Assembly (NCBI GenBank): GCA_963620985.1
Contig: CAVFCI010000049.1
Span: 1-14,476, forward strand
DNA: 14,476 bases
Reading direction: 5' to 3'
Source: F23-B02 sp963620985
Lineage (GTDB): Bacteria > Bacillota > Clostridia > Oscillospirales > Oscillospiraceae
Part shown: positions 1-8,861 of the stretch, in pieces
Numbering within the stretch: the first letter of the stretch is position 1
How the letters are laid out: each line of letters opens with the position of its first letter
Translations under genes and position numbers: made by a program
The notes under the pieces: generated by a model
The model's database searches: none
What the model was told of the DNA's origin: nothing
Seen by the model: the letters and a program-made list of their open reading frames with translations, nothing else

Positions 1-200
1 AACACCTCATCCGTCAGCCTTGCGGCTGACACCTTCCCCTCGAACTTCGTAAGGGAAAGGCATGGTGCACAGCAATTTTTGAGATGCTGCAACAACACAA
101 CTCCGCACCTGCGGAACGCGAAACGTACTTGTTTCCTCCGTTGTCTCCGGTCGGGACACCGCAATCACCGTATAGGTACAGCCTGAATGCGCCGGTAAAA
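1..200 (+). repeat. Core repeat copy A, possibly cut by the window start
   Basis: First of six copies (A-F) of a non-coding core element of about 200 bp. It begins with AACACCTCATCCGTC and carries a GTCAGCC/GGCTGAC hairpin at 14-31, a CCTTCCCCT hairpin with one mismatch, and a GCAGC/GCTGC-type hairpin. It ends with the roughly 55-bp terminal module that finishes GCGCCGGTAAAA. The last base lies directly against the thioesterase stop codon (CTA on this strand at 201-203). Sequence upstream of base 1 is outside the window, so any flanking modules are unknown. Confidence 0.85.
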
Positions 201-596
201 CTACGTATCTAAAGTGTATATCTCGAAGGTACCCTTTGCGGTGAGGGTGCCCTCGTCGTCGTAGACGCAGGTATCGACCACATTGACGGTGCGTCCGGGC
301 TTTACGACCTTGCCCTCGCAGCGCAGCTTTTTGCCTCTGCCCGGGCGCAGAAAATACAGATTGCCGCTGAGCGTGACGAAGCTCTTTGCCCGCTGGCCGA
401 CGATAACGCCGGCGGCGACATCGCACAGGGAATACACAAAGCCGCCGTGCGCCATGCCGCTTGGATTGAGCGACTCGGGGCGCAGCTCGGCCTCGACGAC
501 GGAGTAGTCCGGCCCTATGTCGGTCGTGTAAATGCGGTTGTGCTTGTTATACTCGCAGCGTGCGTTTACTTCCTTTAAATATTCCTGTTTATCCAT
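201..596 (-). CDS. PaaI/YbgC-like hotdog-fold thioesterase
   Basis: A 131-residue single hotdog domain, the usual size for the PaaI-type acyl-CoA thioesterase family, which hydrolyses small acyl- or aryl-CoA thioesters in the cytoplasm. The motif N44-P-S-G47-M-A-H50-G51-G52, followed by D59 in the next helix, fits the family active-site region. No signal peptide or membrane segment is seen. The ATG at 596 is chosen because GGAGG lies 7 nt upstream. The gene follows clpC by 37 nt on the same strand, but a consensus promoter inside the end of clpC suggests independent transcription as well. Its GGAGG lies in a hairpin arm (604-623). The TAG stop directly abuts repeat copy A. The fold is secure; the substrate is not deducible. 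Confidence 0.88.
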   Translation of the reverse strand: MDKQEYLKEVNARCEYNKHNRIYTTDIGPDYSVVEAELRPESLNPSGMAHGGFVYSLCDVAAGVIVGQRAKSFVTLSGNLYFLRPGRGKKLRCEGKVVKPGRTVNVVDTCVYDDEGTLTAKGTFEIYTLDT

Positions 597-603
597 TGTT
601 TTG

Positions 604-623
604 CCTCCGTAAAAATACGGAGG
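604..623 (-). promoter_or_regulatory. Hairpin that sequesters the thioesterase ribosome site
   Basis: On the minus-strand transcript an 8-bp perfect stem (CCTCCGTA, loop TTTT, TACGGAGG) places the GGAGG ribosome site in the 3' arm, paired with CCTCC in the 5' arm. It starts 11 nt after the clpC stop codon, so a ribosome terminating on clpC could cover the 5' arm and free the site (translational coupling). No U-tract follows, so it does not look like a terminator. The regulatory role is inferred. Confidence 0.6.
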
Positions 624-633
624 GTATTATATA

Positions 634-2904
<2,271 letters not shown>

Positions 2905-2954
2905 GGTCGCTCCCCCCTGCATACATATTAATATACCGGACATGCCGATACTGT

Positions 2955-2982
2955 CGTATACGGGATTATTGCCAAAATGCAA
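2955..2982 (-). promoter_or_regulatory. Candidate clpC promoter
   Basis: Minus strand: TTGCAT (2977-2982), 16-nt spacer, TATACG (2955-2960). It mirrors the ferredoxin promoter on the other strand and would give a leader of about 45 nt to the TTG start at 2904. The -10 is only a moderate match. An alternative TATAAT-like run at 2985-2996 lacks a convincing -35. Confidence 0.45.
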
Positions 2983-3020
2983 AAATTATATTATAAACGG
3001 CAATTTTACATTTGCATTTT
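2974..3020. repeat. 10-bp inverted repeat in the clpC/ferredoxin divergent region
   Basis: AAAATGCAAA (2974-2983) and TTTGCATTTT (3011-3020) are exact reverse complements separated by 27 A/T-rich bases. Each arm contains the -35 element of one of the two divergent promoters, so a dimeric regulator or simply promoter symmetry could explain it. No CIRCE or CtsR-type operator is seen here. Confidence 0.5.
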
Positions 3021-3039
3021 TCCGAATATGTGTTACAAT
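3012..3039 (+). promoter_or_regulatory. Ferredoxin promoter
   Basis: TTGCAT (3012-3017), 16-nt spacer, TACAAT (3034-3039). The predicted start near 3046 leaves a leader of roughly 58 nt before the ferredoxin ATG. Confidence 0.65.
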
Positions 3040-3103
3040 GCACTTGCAAGACATAGGCAAAGACCTGAATCCTATTGAGCAAACTATATATGGAGGTTAC
3101 ATT

Positions 3104-3271
3104 ATGGCTTTTGTAATTACCGACGAGTGCCTGTCCTGCGGCGCATGCGCAGCACAGTGCCCTGCCGAAGCTATCTCGATGGGCGATCTTCACTACGAGA
3201 TCGACCCCGACAAGTGCCTTGAGTGCGGTGCTTGCGCAGCACAGTGCCCCGCAGAGGCTATCGAGGGCTGA
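3104..3271 (+). CDS. 2[4Fe-4S] ferredoxin
   Basis: A 55-residue clostridial-type ferredoxin, the standard length for this family of low-potential cytoplasmic electron carriers that serve hydrogenases, pyruvate:ferredoxin oxidoreductase and Rnf-type complexes. Two cluster motifs are complete: C9-x2-C12-x2-C15-x3-C19-P and C38-x2-C41-x2-C44-x3-C48-P. The halves are near-identical (CGACAAQCPAEAI occurs twice), reflecting the ancestral duplication. The ATG at 3104 has GGAGG 8 nt upstream; longer upstream ATGs lack a ribosome site and precede the promoter. It is monocistronic, with its own promoter and a strong terminator 18 nt after the stop. Its redox partner cannot be told from the neighbours. 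Confidence 0.95.
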   Translation: MAFVITDECLSCGACAAQCPAEAISMGDLHYEIDPDKCLECGACAAQCPAEAIEG

Positions 3272-3289
3272 GTTCCCTGTAAGAACCTG

Positions 3290-3326
3290 AAAAAACGCGG
3301 TATGGTTTTTCCATACCGCGTTTTTT
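3290..3326. terminator. Bidirectional intrinsic terminator
   Basis: A perfect 16-bp stem (3290-3305 with 3311-3326), loop of five T, A6 on the left and T6 on the right. The CGCGGTATGG core supplies GC pairs. It sits between the convergent ferredoxin and lipoprotein genes and should stop transcription from both sides. Confidence 0.93.
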
Positions 3327-3358
3327 CGACATTGCTTCTGTCTTGCCGGATGTCCCGA

Positions 3359-3883
3359 TCACAGCTCCGTCAGGGATGCGAGGATGCTCATTGCCGCGTC
3401 GTTATAACCGGCGATGCCGAGCTGCTGCGCGTCGCCCTCGCCGTTGATGCCCCATGTCAGGGAGCCGGAAACGCCGCCGCAGTCAAAGCTGACGAAGCTC
3501 CAGTAGTCCGCGCCGTCATAATAGCCTACGTTGGCCTCCATGCCGTTTATGACGGTCTGCTTTTCCTCAAGCCCCGTGCCGCATACGGCGAAGCCCTGCA
3601 TCTGCTTATACAGCAGGAGGCTGTAGCTCAGCTGCGGCTGAGCCTTGGGCGTGAGCACGAGCCCCCACTCACCGTCATCCAGAGCGATCGGCTGCGCGTC
3701 CCATGAGCCGGGCAGCTCGACGGAGTAATCCTTTCCGTTTGCGCTGAACGTAGCGGCGGCAGCCGCTGCCTCGGTCACGTCCGGCGTGTTCGTGAGCTTC
3801 GCCCTGTCGATATGGGTCTGCGTGCAGGCGCATACGAGGGTCAGCATCATGCAAAGAGCCAGTGCGAGCGCTGCTTTTTTCAT
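3359..3883 (-). CDS. Small secreted lipoprotein of unknown function
   Basis: 174 residues. The N-terminus is a lipoprotein signal: MKKAALALALCMMLTLVCAC, with positive lysines, a hydrophobic core and a lipobox ending at the second cysteine (residue 20), so the mature protein is probably lipid-anchored outside the membrane. An Ala-rich linker (EAAAAAAT) follows, then a globular domain of about 125 residues (SANGKDYSVELPGSW onward) with alternating beta-like segments. I do not recognise the domain. The ATG at 3883 is chosen over an in-frame GTG three codons upstream because GGGGTGAT, a good anti-16S match, lies just ahead of it. A MITE-like element begins 34 bp upstream, so the promoter lies inside or beyond that element. 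The shared terminator lies downstream. Confidence 0.85.
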   Translation of the reverse strand: MKKAALALALCMMLTLVCACTQTHIDRAKLTNTPDVTEAAAAAATFSANGKDYSVELPGSWDAQPIALDDGEWGLVLTPKAQPQLSYSLLLYKQMQGFAVCGTGLEEKQTVINGMEANVGYYDGADYWSFVSFDCGGVSGSLTWGINGEGDAQQLGIAGYNDAAMSILASLTEL

Positions 3884-3916
3884 TTTTATCACCCCATATA
3901 TTTATTTTGCGCTGCA

Positions 3917-4199
3917 TATAAGCTGACGGGAGTCGAACCACTGCCGGTTTTGACAGGCTGATTTTCACCCATGCTTCGTTAAAGCCCTTGAAAATACGAC
4001 AGTATTCCCTGCGGGCTTTGCCTTGCCTGAGCAAAAATCAGCTCTGTCAAAACTGCTGGCACCTGTCAGCTGACAATTTTCGTGTGATTTTCGGCTTTCT
4101 TTGATGCAGGTGGGCTGCCGCCCATCAAAGAGAAAAAGGCGAAAAGCGCCGAAAAGGGGCGCTGACAGGCGGCAGTGGTTCAACTCCCGTCAGCTTATA
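3917..4199. mobile_element. MITE-like element with 30-bp terminal inverted repeats
   Basis: The ends 3917-3946 and 4170-4199 are inverted repeats matching at 29 of 30 positions (TATAAGCTGACGGGAG...). The ends can also be read as TAAGCTG... flanked by a TA duplication, as in IS630/Tc1-type insertions. Inside are two arms. The left arm pairs 3948-3965 with 4034-4052 (18 bp, one bulge) and encloses AAAGCCC/GGGCTTT and AATAC/GTATT stems. The right arm pairs CCTGTCAGC (4062-4070) with GCTGACAGG (4161-4169) and encloses CTTTGA/TCAAAG and TGGGC/GCCCA stems. No transposase-sized gene is inside, so it would be non-autonomous. The family is unrecognised and unrelated in sequence to the other repeats here. 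Confidence 0.72.
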
Positions 4200-4288
4200 A
4201 GACGCTGCTTATGCAAAAAAGTTCCGCGAAAGGGTTTTAAAATTCCGCCGGTCACGCTTGCTGAGGTTTTGGTAGGCACCGAAATCGC
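4200..4288. other. Short intergenic spacer with no recognised feature
   Basis: Between the MITE-like element and the next repeat module I see no credible gene, hairpin or promoter in these 89 bases. Confidence 0.5.
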
Positions 4289-4444
4289 CGCTTCATTTTA
4301 AATTTTCCGTCACGTCGGAGCTAAAATTAATATCAGACGCAAAAAGAGAGCGCAGACTTGAAATCTGTGCTCTCGTTTTTTCTGCCGATTAAATTGTTGC
4401 GCTTCAGATAAATTTGTGTTTGTCTGACGACAAATGATTTGATA
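4289..4444 (+). repeat. Upstream module of core copy B
   Basis: About 155 bp that recur at 14262-14418, in both cases directly ahead of a forward core copy. Shared stretches include CGCTTCATTTTAAATTTTCC, a terminator-like hairpin, TTGCGCTTCAGATAAAT, and a TTTGTC-TGAC-GACAAA hairpin (4419-4434) whose counterpart has a compensatory T-A to C-G change. No coding potential is seen. Confidence 0.8.
4346..4381 (+). terminator. Terminator-like hairpin in the repeat module
   Basis: GAGAGCGCAGA (4346-4356) pairs with TCTGTGCTCTC (4364-4374), 11 bp including one G-U, 7-nt loop, followed by G and T6. No upstream plus-strand gene obviously needs it, so it may belong to the mobile module itself. Confidence 0.6.
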
Positions 4445-4640
4445 AACACCTCATCCGTCGGCTATCGCCGACACCTTCCCCTCGTAGTAAGGGGAAGGCA
4501 TGGTGCGCAGCAGCTCTTGAGATGCTGCAACAAACATTGCACCGCACTCGCGTTACGCGAAACGTTACGTTTTATGTCAGCCTTTCCTGTCGGGACACCG
4601 CAATCACCGTATAGGTGCAGACCAAATGCGCCTGTAACAA
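4445..4640 (+). repeat. Core repeat copy B
   Basis: Full core from AACACCTCATCCGTC to ATGCGCCTGTAAC. The first hairpin is GTCGGC-TATC-GCCGAC, with the A-T pair of other copies replaced by G-C. The second is CCTTCCCCT with AAGGGGAAGG. It ends with the terminal module (GGGACACCGCAATCACCG, then TATAGGTGCAG). It flows directly into the 125/132-bp tandem repeat. Confidence 0.85.
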
Positions 4641-4653
4641 ACCGAATACATTG

Positions 4654-4681
4654 AGCTATCAGCTTTCAGCTCTCAGCTCTC
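4654..4681 (+). repeat. Heptamer tract, 4 units of AGCTNTC
   Basis: AGCTATC, AGCTTTC, AGCTCTC, AGCTCTC in direct succession, then a degenerate AGCTTGC. Confidence 0.85.
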
Positions 4682-4778
4682 AGCTTGCTGCGGTTTCCGC
4701 AGCACCCTCGATACCGTGCAACCGCAATATGCGTATCCGTAGCTGCGTCAATGCGCCTCTAAAAAACCGCACACATTG

Positions 4779-4813
4779 AGCTATCAGCTTTCAGCTCTCA
4801 GCTCTCTGCTCTC
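4779..4813 (+). repeat. Heptamer tract, 5 units
   Basis: AGCTATC, AGCTTTC, AGCTCTC, AGCTCTC, TGCTCTC. It has one more heptamer than the first tandem unit, which accounts for the 7-nt difference in unit length. Confidence 0.85.
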
Positions 4814-4896
4814 TGCTTGCTGCGGTTTCCGCAGCACCCTCGATACCGTGCTACCGCAATAAGCGTATCCGTAGCTGCCTCAATGCGCCTGTAAAA

Positions 4897-5247
4897 CTAA
4901 TCGATGCCTTTTTCCTCGTTCTGCTTGAAGCAGGACTCGTCGTTTGCCCAGCCCTTATCGACGAGCCAGTAGTGATACTCGGTATCGGCGGCATTGAGCT
5001 CGGCCTCGGTCAGCTCGACATCGCGGCTGCGCTCGTGCTTGAGCTGGCGCTCGTAGGCATACAGATCCATGAGCGTGAAGCCCAGACCCATATCCTCGGC
5101 GATGGGGATCAGCACGTCCTCGACGACCGACTCGCGTATCTCGAGCGAGCCGGGATAGGCCATCTCTGCCTGCTCGACTCTCTCGCGCAGCGCGGGGTCG
5201 CTGTCGTACTGCTGTAAAAATTTTATAACATTCAGATTAAGGCTCAA
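4897..5247 (-). CDS. Nif11-like small protein
   Basis: 116 residues. The layout resembles Nif11-type domains: MSLN start, IKFLQQYDSDPALRERVEQA (9-27 region), then IAEDMGLGFTLMDLYAYERQ (48-67) and ELTEAELNAAD (77-87), which parallels the 'ELSDEELEAVAGG' end of Nif11 leaders. A 15-20 residue insertion splits the helices. There is no Gly-Gly cleavage site and only one cysteine near the C-terminus, so a peptide-natural-product precursor role is not supported. The start is TTG at 5247 with AAAGGAG six bases upstream, overlapping the metG stop; the 12-nt gap suggests translational coupling. It is the last gene of the hemW-vanW-metG operon. The TAG stop is followed immediately by the repeat end. Function unknown. 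Confidence 0.75.
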   Translation of the reverse strand: MSLNLNVIKFLQQYDSDPALRERVEQAEMAYPGSLEIRESVVEDVLIPIAEDMGLGFTLMDLYAYERQLKHERSRDVELTEAELNAADTEYHYWLVDKGWANDESCFKQNEEKGID

Positions 5248-5259
5248 AACGCGCTCCTT

Positions 5260-7203
5260 TCAGCACAGGCGGAAGCCGGCGGGGATGCCGTCGTCGAGCA
5301 TGAGCAGGTGCAGCTCCTCCTTGCCGTCGTGCTCGTGCACGGCGGAGATGAGCATGCCGCAGGAGTCCTGCCCCATCATCTTGCGGTTGGGCAGGTTGAG
5401 TATGGCGACGACTGTCTTGCCGACGAGCTGCTCGGGCTCGTAGAACTCGTGGATGCCGGAGAGGATCTGGCGCGGGGTGCCCGTGCCGTCGTCGAGCATG
5501 AACTTCAGCAGCTTCTTGCTCTTTTTGACCGCCTCGCAGGAGAGGACCTTGCACACGCGCATATCGCACTTGGAAAATTCCTCGATGCTGACATCCGGCT
5601 CGATGGGGTCAAACTGCGGCTTTGCCGGAGCGTTGAGCTTTTCAAGCTCGGCAAGCGCCTTTTCCATGTCAAGGCGCGGGAAGAGCGTCTCGCCCTTGTG
5701 AACGCTGACGTTTGCAGGCAGCGCACCGAACACGGCGGCACTGTCCCAGCCGGAGCACTTTTCGCATGCGCCGATCTGAGCGAAGGCCTTCTCGCAGCTT
5801 TCGGGGATGAAGGGCTTGAGCATGATGAGGCTTATGCGCAGGCATTCGAGCAGGTTATACAGAACGCTTGCAAGGCGGGCGCGCTTGCTCTCGTCCTTGG
5901 CAAGCTGCCAGGGCGCTGTCTCGTCGATGTACTTGTTTGCACGCTGGATGAGCTTGAATACCTCCTCGAGCGCAAGGTGCAGCTGGAGCTTATCCATCTG
6001 CTGCTCGTACTTATCGCGGCTGACCTTTGCAAGCTCGATGAGCTCATTGTCGAGCTCTGCCGCCTCGCGCTCGGTGGGCAGAGTGCCGCCGAAGTACTTT
6101 TCTACCATCGCGGTCGTGCGCGACACGAGGTTTCCGAGGTCGTTTGCAAGGTCGGTGTTTATCGTGGAGATAAGCAGCTCGTTTGAGAAGTTGCCGTCCG
6201 AGCCGAAGGGGAAGGTGCGCAGCAGGAAGAACCTGAGCGCGTCCACGCCGAACATGTCGGCAAGCTTGTACGGGTCAACGACGTTGCCCTTACTCTTGCT
6301 CATCTTGCCGCCGTCGATGACCAGCCAGCCGTGACCGTAGACCTTCTTGGGCAGGGGCATTTCCATGCTCATGAGCATTGCCGGCCAGATGATGGAGTGG
6401 AAGCGGACTATCTCCTTGCCGACGACGTGGACATCGGCAGGCCAGTATTTATCGTAATCGTCGTACCTGTCGTTGAGGAAGCCGAGCGCGGTGGGGTAGT
6501 TAAACAGCGCATCGACCCAGACGTAGACGACGTGGCCGGGGTCAAAATCAACGGGGATGCCCCATGAGAAGCTCGTGCGCGATACGCACAGATCCTCAAG
6601 ACCCGGCTTTATGAAGTTGTTTATCATCTCGTTGACGCGGGAAGCCGGCTCGAGGAAGGTGCCGGTCTCCAGCAGCTCCTGAACGGGCTTTGCGTACTTG
6701 CTCAGACGGAAGAAATATGCCTCCTCCTCGGCGTAATGCACCTCGCGGCCGCAGTCGGGGCACTTGCCGTCCTTGAGCTGGCTCTCTGTCCAGAAGCTCT
6801 CGCAGGGAGTGCAGTACATGCCCTTATAAGCACCCTTGTAGATATCGCCCTTGTCGTACATCTTCTTGAAGATGCGCTGGACGGCCTGAACGTGATAGTC
6901 GTCGGTCGTGCGGATGAAGCGGTCGTTCGAGATGTTCATGAGCTTCCACAGATCCGTGATGCCGCCGGGACCCTCGACGATCTTATCGACGAACTCCTTG
7001 GGCGAAAGACCGGCTGCCTTGGCCTTCTCCTCGATCTTCTGGCCGTGCTCGTCGGTGCCGGTCAGGAACATTACGTCATAGCCGCACATTCTCTTATAGC
7101 GTGCGATGGCATCGGTGGCCACGGTGCAGTAGGTGTGGCCGATGTGCAGCTTGTCAGAGGGGTAGTAGATCGGTGTTGTGATAAAAAACTTGCCCTTTTC
7201 CAT
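5260..7203 (-). CDS. metG: Methionyl-tRNA synthetase
   Basis: 647 residues. This class I enzyme charges tRNA-Met in the cytoplasm. Signature HIGH is at 20-23 (KLHIGHTY) and KMSKS at 300-304. A zinc knuckle in the connective domain has C131-x2-C134 and C148-x2-C151, as in the shorter bacterial MetG type with one metal site. An anticodon-binding helical domain follows, and the last 100 or so residues form the OB-fold tRNA-binding domain that permits dimerisation in bacterial MetG. The ATG at 7203 is preferred over one five codons upstream because GGAGAG lies 6-7 bases ahead of it. It starts 19 nt after the vanW-domain gene stop and its own stop overlaps the next ribosome site, indicating one operon. 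Confidence 0.97.
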   Translation of the reverse strand: MEKGKFFITTPIYYPSDKLHIGHTYCTVATDAIARYKRMCGYDVMFLTGTDEHGQKIEEKAKAAGLSPKEFVDKIVEGPGGITDLWKLMNISNDRFIRTTDDYHVQAVQRIFKKMYDKGDIYKGAYKGMYCTPCESFWTESQLKDGKCPDCGREVHYAEEEAYFFRLSKYAKPVQELLETGTFLEPASRVNEMINNFIKPGLEDLCVSRTSFSWGIPVDFDPGHVVYVWVDALFNYPTALGFLNDRYDDYDKYWPADVHVVGKEIVRFHSIIWPAMLMSMEMPLPKKVYGHGWLVIDGGKMSKSKGNVVDPYKLADMFGVDALRFFLLRTFPFGSDGNFSNELLISTINTDLANDLGNLVSRTTAMVEKYFGGTLPTEREAAELDNELIELAKVSRDKYEQQMDKLQLHLALEEVFKLIQRANKYIDETAPWQLAKDESKRARLASVLYNLLECLRISLIMLKPFIPESCEKAFAQIGACEKCSGWDSAAVFGALPANVSVHKGETLFPRLDMEKALAELEKLNAPAKPQFDPIEPDVSIEEFSKCDMRVCKVLSCEAVKKSKKLLKFMLDDGTGTPRQILSGIHEFYEPEQLVGKTVVAILNLPNRKMMGQDSCGMLISAVHEHDGKEELHLLMLDDGIPAGFRLC

Positions 7204-7222
7204 TGTATATCTCTCCATTCGT

Positions 7223-8848
7223 TTAAGAGTCGGTTGATGCGGTTTCCTCCGCCGGAGCGGTCGTTTCCTCGGGTGTCGGAGTGGGCGACGCTGCCGGCCA
7301 CTGAATATTTTCGGGATGATAGTGATAGTAGCTGCTCGCTTCCTTGGTGCGGCTTATCAGATTATCGTCCTTATCGTAAACGCAGCGGTAGGTCACGGCT
7401 CCCGTGCCTATGGCTACGCTCGGATACGTTGTATCATACACCGTCCATGCGGAATAGTCCATCTTAACATAGCTGCCGTCAACGTCGGTGCCCCATATCT
7501 CTATCGTGAGCTGGCGGTTCTCGCACTTGGTCACGATCTTTATCGGAAACTCGCGGTTGTTTTTGAATTTGAACTCCGGTCCGCCCCAGCTGACCGTCGC
7601 GTCCAGTCCCCAAGGGACATAGGAGACGGCAAAGCCGTGCTCGTCGCGGGCAACGATCTCCAGATTTGCGTACAGCGCCGCGCAGTAGAGCGTCGAGGAG
7701 GTCTGGCATATGCCGCCGCCTATCTCCTGCACGACCTTGCCTCCGGCGTAGGCTCCGGCTGACTTGAAGCCGGCCTCTGCCGTGCGCTTGCCGACGACTG
7801 TGTTGTACGAGAACGTCTCGCCCGGGGCGAGGATGGTGCCGTTTATCTTTTCCGCCGAGAGCTCGACGTTCGTGGCTCTGTTCTCGGTGCTGGATGCATA
7901 GCCCGTCGTCATGGAGCCGAGCTTGTCGGCAAAGAGCATCTTATCAAGCTGCTCCTGCGTGTATTTCGGCTGCGTTACCGTCAGCGGTATCTTCACCGTG
8001 TCGCCGTTTTCGGCCTCGTCCCAGAGCTTTTTTGCCTCGGCAGCGTCAAATTCGATGCCCACGCGGCTCTCGGTGGCCTTCTGCGTCTCGGGATCGTAGG
8101 CCGAGTCGAGCACCTCGGCGCAGAGCTCCTCGTGCAGCTTGTCAAAATCCGGCTCTGAGGACTCGGTGACCTCCGCGTCATAGCTTACGCTGCTGCTCCC
8201 CTCGGCGAAGGCGAGCACTATCATATCGCAGAGCTTATCGGCGTCGATATCCGCCGTATCCGCGCCCTTTATCATTTTAAGGACGGCGTTCTCCTCGTCG
8301 AGCTCGTAGCCCTTGCCCATGCGCTCGTTGTAATCGGCAAGCGCCTTGTCCACGGCAGACCTCACGCCCTCGGCGTTTGCCTCCTGCATGATATCGCTCT
8401 GCGAGACTGCGCCCGTTATACATTTAAAATAACACACAAGGTCGTTTATTATGCTGCCGGAGTGGCCGTAGTCATACGCCGCCTGCGCAGCCTCCGCGCA
8501 GCTGAGGTCAAGCCCCGCCGAGGCCGCCGTGACGGTGAAGCTGTACTCTCCCGGGAGCGTTGCCTCGACGCTGCCCGCGTCGGAGCTCCAGCCTGCCTCT
8601 TCGAGCGCCGCCGTCGCCTGCGCGACCGTCATGTCGCCTATCGAAACGCCGCCGAGCGTCATATTGGGGTGTATCTTATCCGAGTGTCCGGCAAGATAGC
8701 CGCCGCCAAGCACCGCCGCCGCGAGGATGACGATAACTATTATTATCACCGGCAGCACATGCTTTGCGCCGCCCGTGCTTTTTTTCTTTTTTGTCTGCTC
8801 CGTTTTTGTCTCTTTCTTCTTCGGAGCCTCATGCTTACCCTTTGCCAT
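7223..8848 (-). CDS. VanW-domain, PG-binding membrane-anchored protein
   Basis: 541 residues. A Lys-rich cytoplasmic tail (1-30) precedes one membrane helix (about 31-53, LPVIIIVIVILAAAVLGGG), leaving a large extracellular part. That part starts with PNMTLGGVSIGDMT (61-74), typical of peptidoglycan-binding-4-like repeats, has a second helical/beta region to about 300, and then a VanW domain (about 318-455) with NRATNVELSAEKINGTILAPG and the GGGICQTSSTLY segment. The tail (last 30 or so residues) is Pro/Thr/Glu-rich and unstructured. VanW proteins are common in Firmicutes and are linked to the cell wall, but their activity is unknown; presence here is not evidence of vancomycin resistance. ATG at 8848 with GAGGGGG upstream. 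It lies 13 nt after hemW, in the same operon. Confidence 0.92.
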   Translation of the reverse strand: MAKGKHEAPKKKETKTEQTKKKKSTGGAKHVLPVIIIVIVILAAAVLGGGYLAGHSDKIHPNMTLGGVSIGDMTVAQATAALEEAGWSSDAGSVEATLPGEYSFTVTAASAGLDLSCAEAAQAAYDYGHSGSIINDLVCYFKCITGAVSQSDIMQEANAEGVRSAVDKALADYNERMGKGYELDEENAVLKMIKGADTADIDADKLCDMIVLAFAEGSSSVSYDAEVTESSEPDFDKLHEELCAEVLDSAYDPETQKATESRVGIEFDAAEAKKLWDEAENGDTVKIPLTVTQPKYTQEQLDKMLFADKLGSMTTGYASSTENRATNVELSAEKINGTILAPGETFSYNTVVGKRTAEAGFKSAGAYAGGKVVQEIGGGICQTSSTLYCAALYANLEIVARDEHGFAVSYVPWGLDATVSWGGPEFKFKNNREFPIKIVTKCENRQLTIEIWGTDVDGSYVKMDYSAWTVYDTTYPSVAIGTGAVTYRCVYDKDDNLISRTKEASSYYHYHPENIQWPAASPTPTPEETTAPAEETASTDS

Positions 8849-8861
8849 GTCGAGCCCCCTC

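Larger units (their letters stand above)
4625..4896 (+). repeat. Tandem repeat of 125 and 132 bp units
   Basis: Unit 1 is 4625-4749, unit 2 is 4750-4881, and a partial third start is 4882-4896. Each runs AATGCGCCT(G/C)TAA, then ACATTGAGC, a heptamer tract, GCTTGCTGCGGTTTCCGCAG, CACCCTCGATACCGTGC and CGTATCCGTAGCTGC. The unit therefore consists of a heptamer tract plus a variant terminal module. A single 132-bp unit occurs reversed at 10128-10267. The final GTAAAA abuts the stop codon of the Nif11-like gene. Confidence 0.85.

Noticed and set aside
2905..2982. Longer clpC reading from ATG 2982 or ATG 2922
   Set aside because: The first lies upstream of the likely transcript start; the second overlaps the GGGGGGAG ribosome site that serves the TTG at 2904. 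Both add residues not typical of Clp-N proteins.
4175..4195. GGTTCAACTCCCGTC resembling a tRNA T-arm
   Set aside because: The flanking bases do not pair as a T-stem, no acceptor or anticodon arms surround it, and it is part of the inverted end of the MITE-like element.
4439..4654. Short frames within the repeats (also at 10240-10443, 10440-10706, 12830-13099, 13923-14114)
   Set aside because: They translate hairpin-rich repeat DNA, differ in frame between copies and lack ribosome sites; the similar peptides simply follow from the shared DNA.
4654..4896. Possible CRISPR array from regularly spaced repeats
   Set aside because: Repeat units are 125-132 bp with no unique spacers, the heptamers have no spacers at all, and no cas genes are nearby.
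4897..5247. Peptide natural-product precursor
   Set aside because: No Gly-Gly cleavage site, no Cys/Ser/Thr-rich core and no modifying enzyme or exporter nearby.
7223..8848. Vancomycin-resistance gene
   Set aside because: VanW domains occur widely in Firmicutes envelope proteins; no vanH/A/X or vanRS genes are present.
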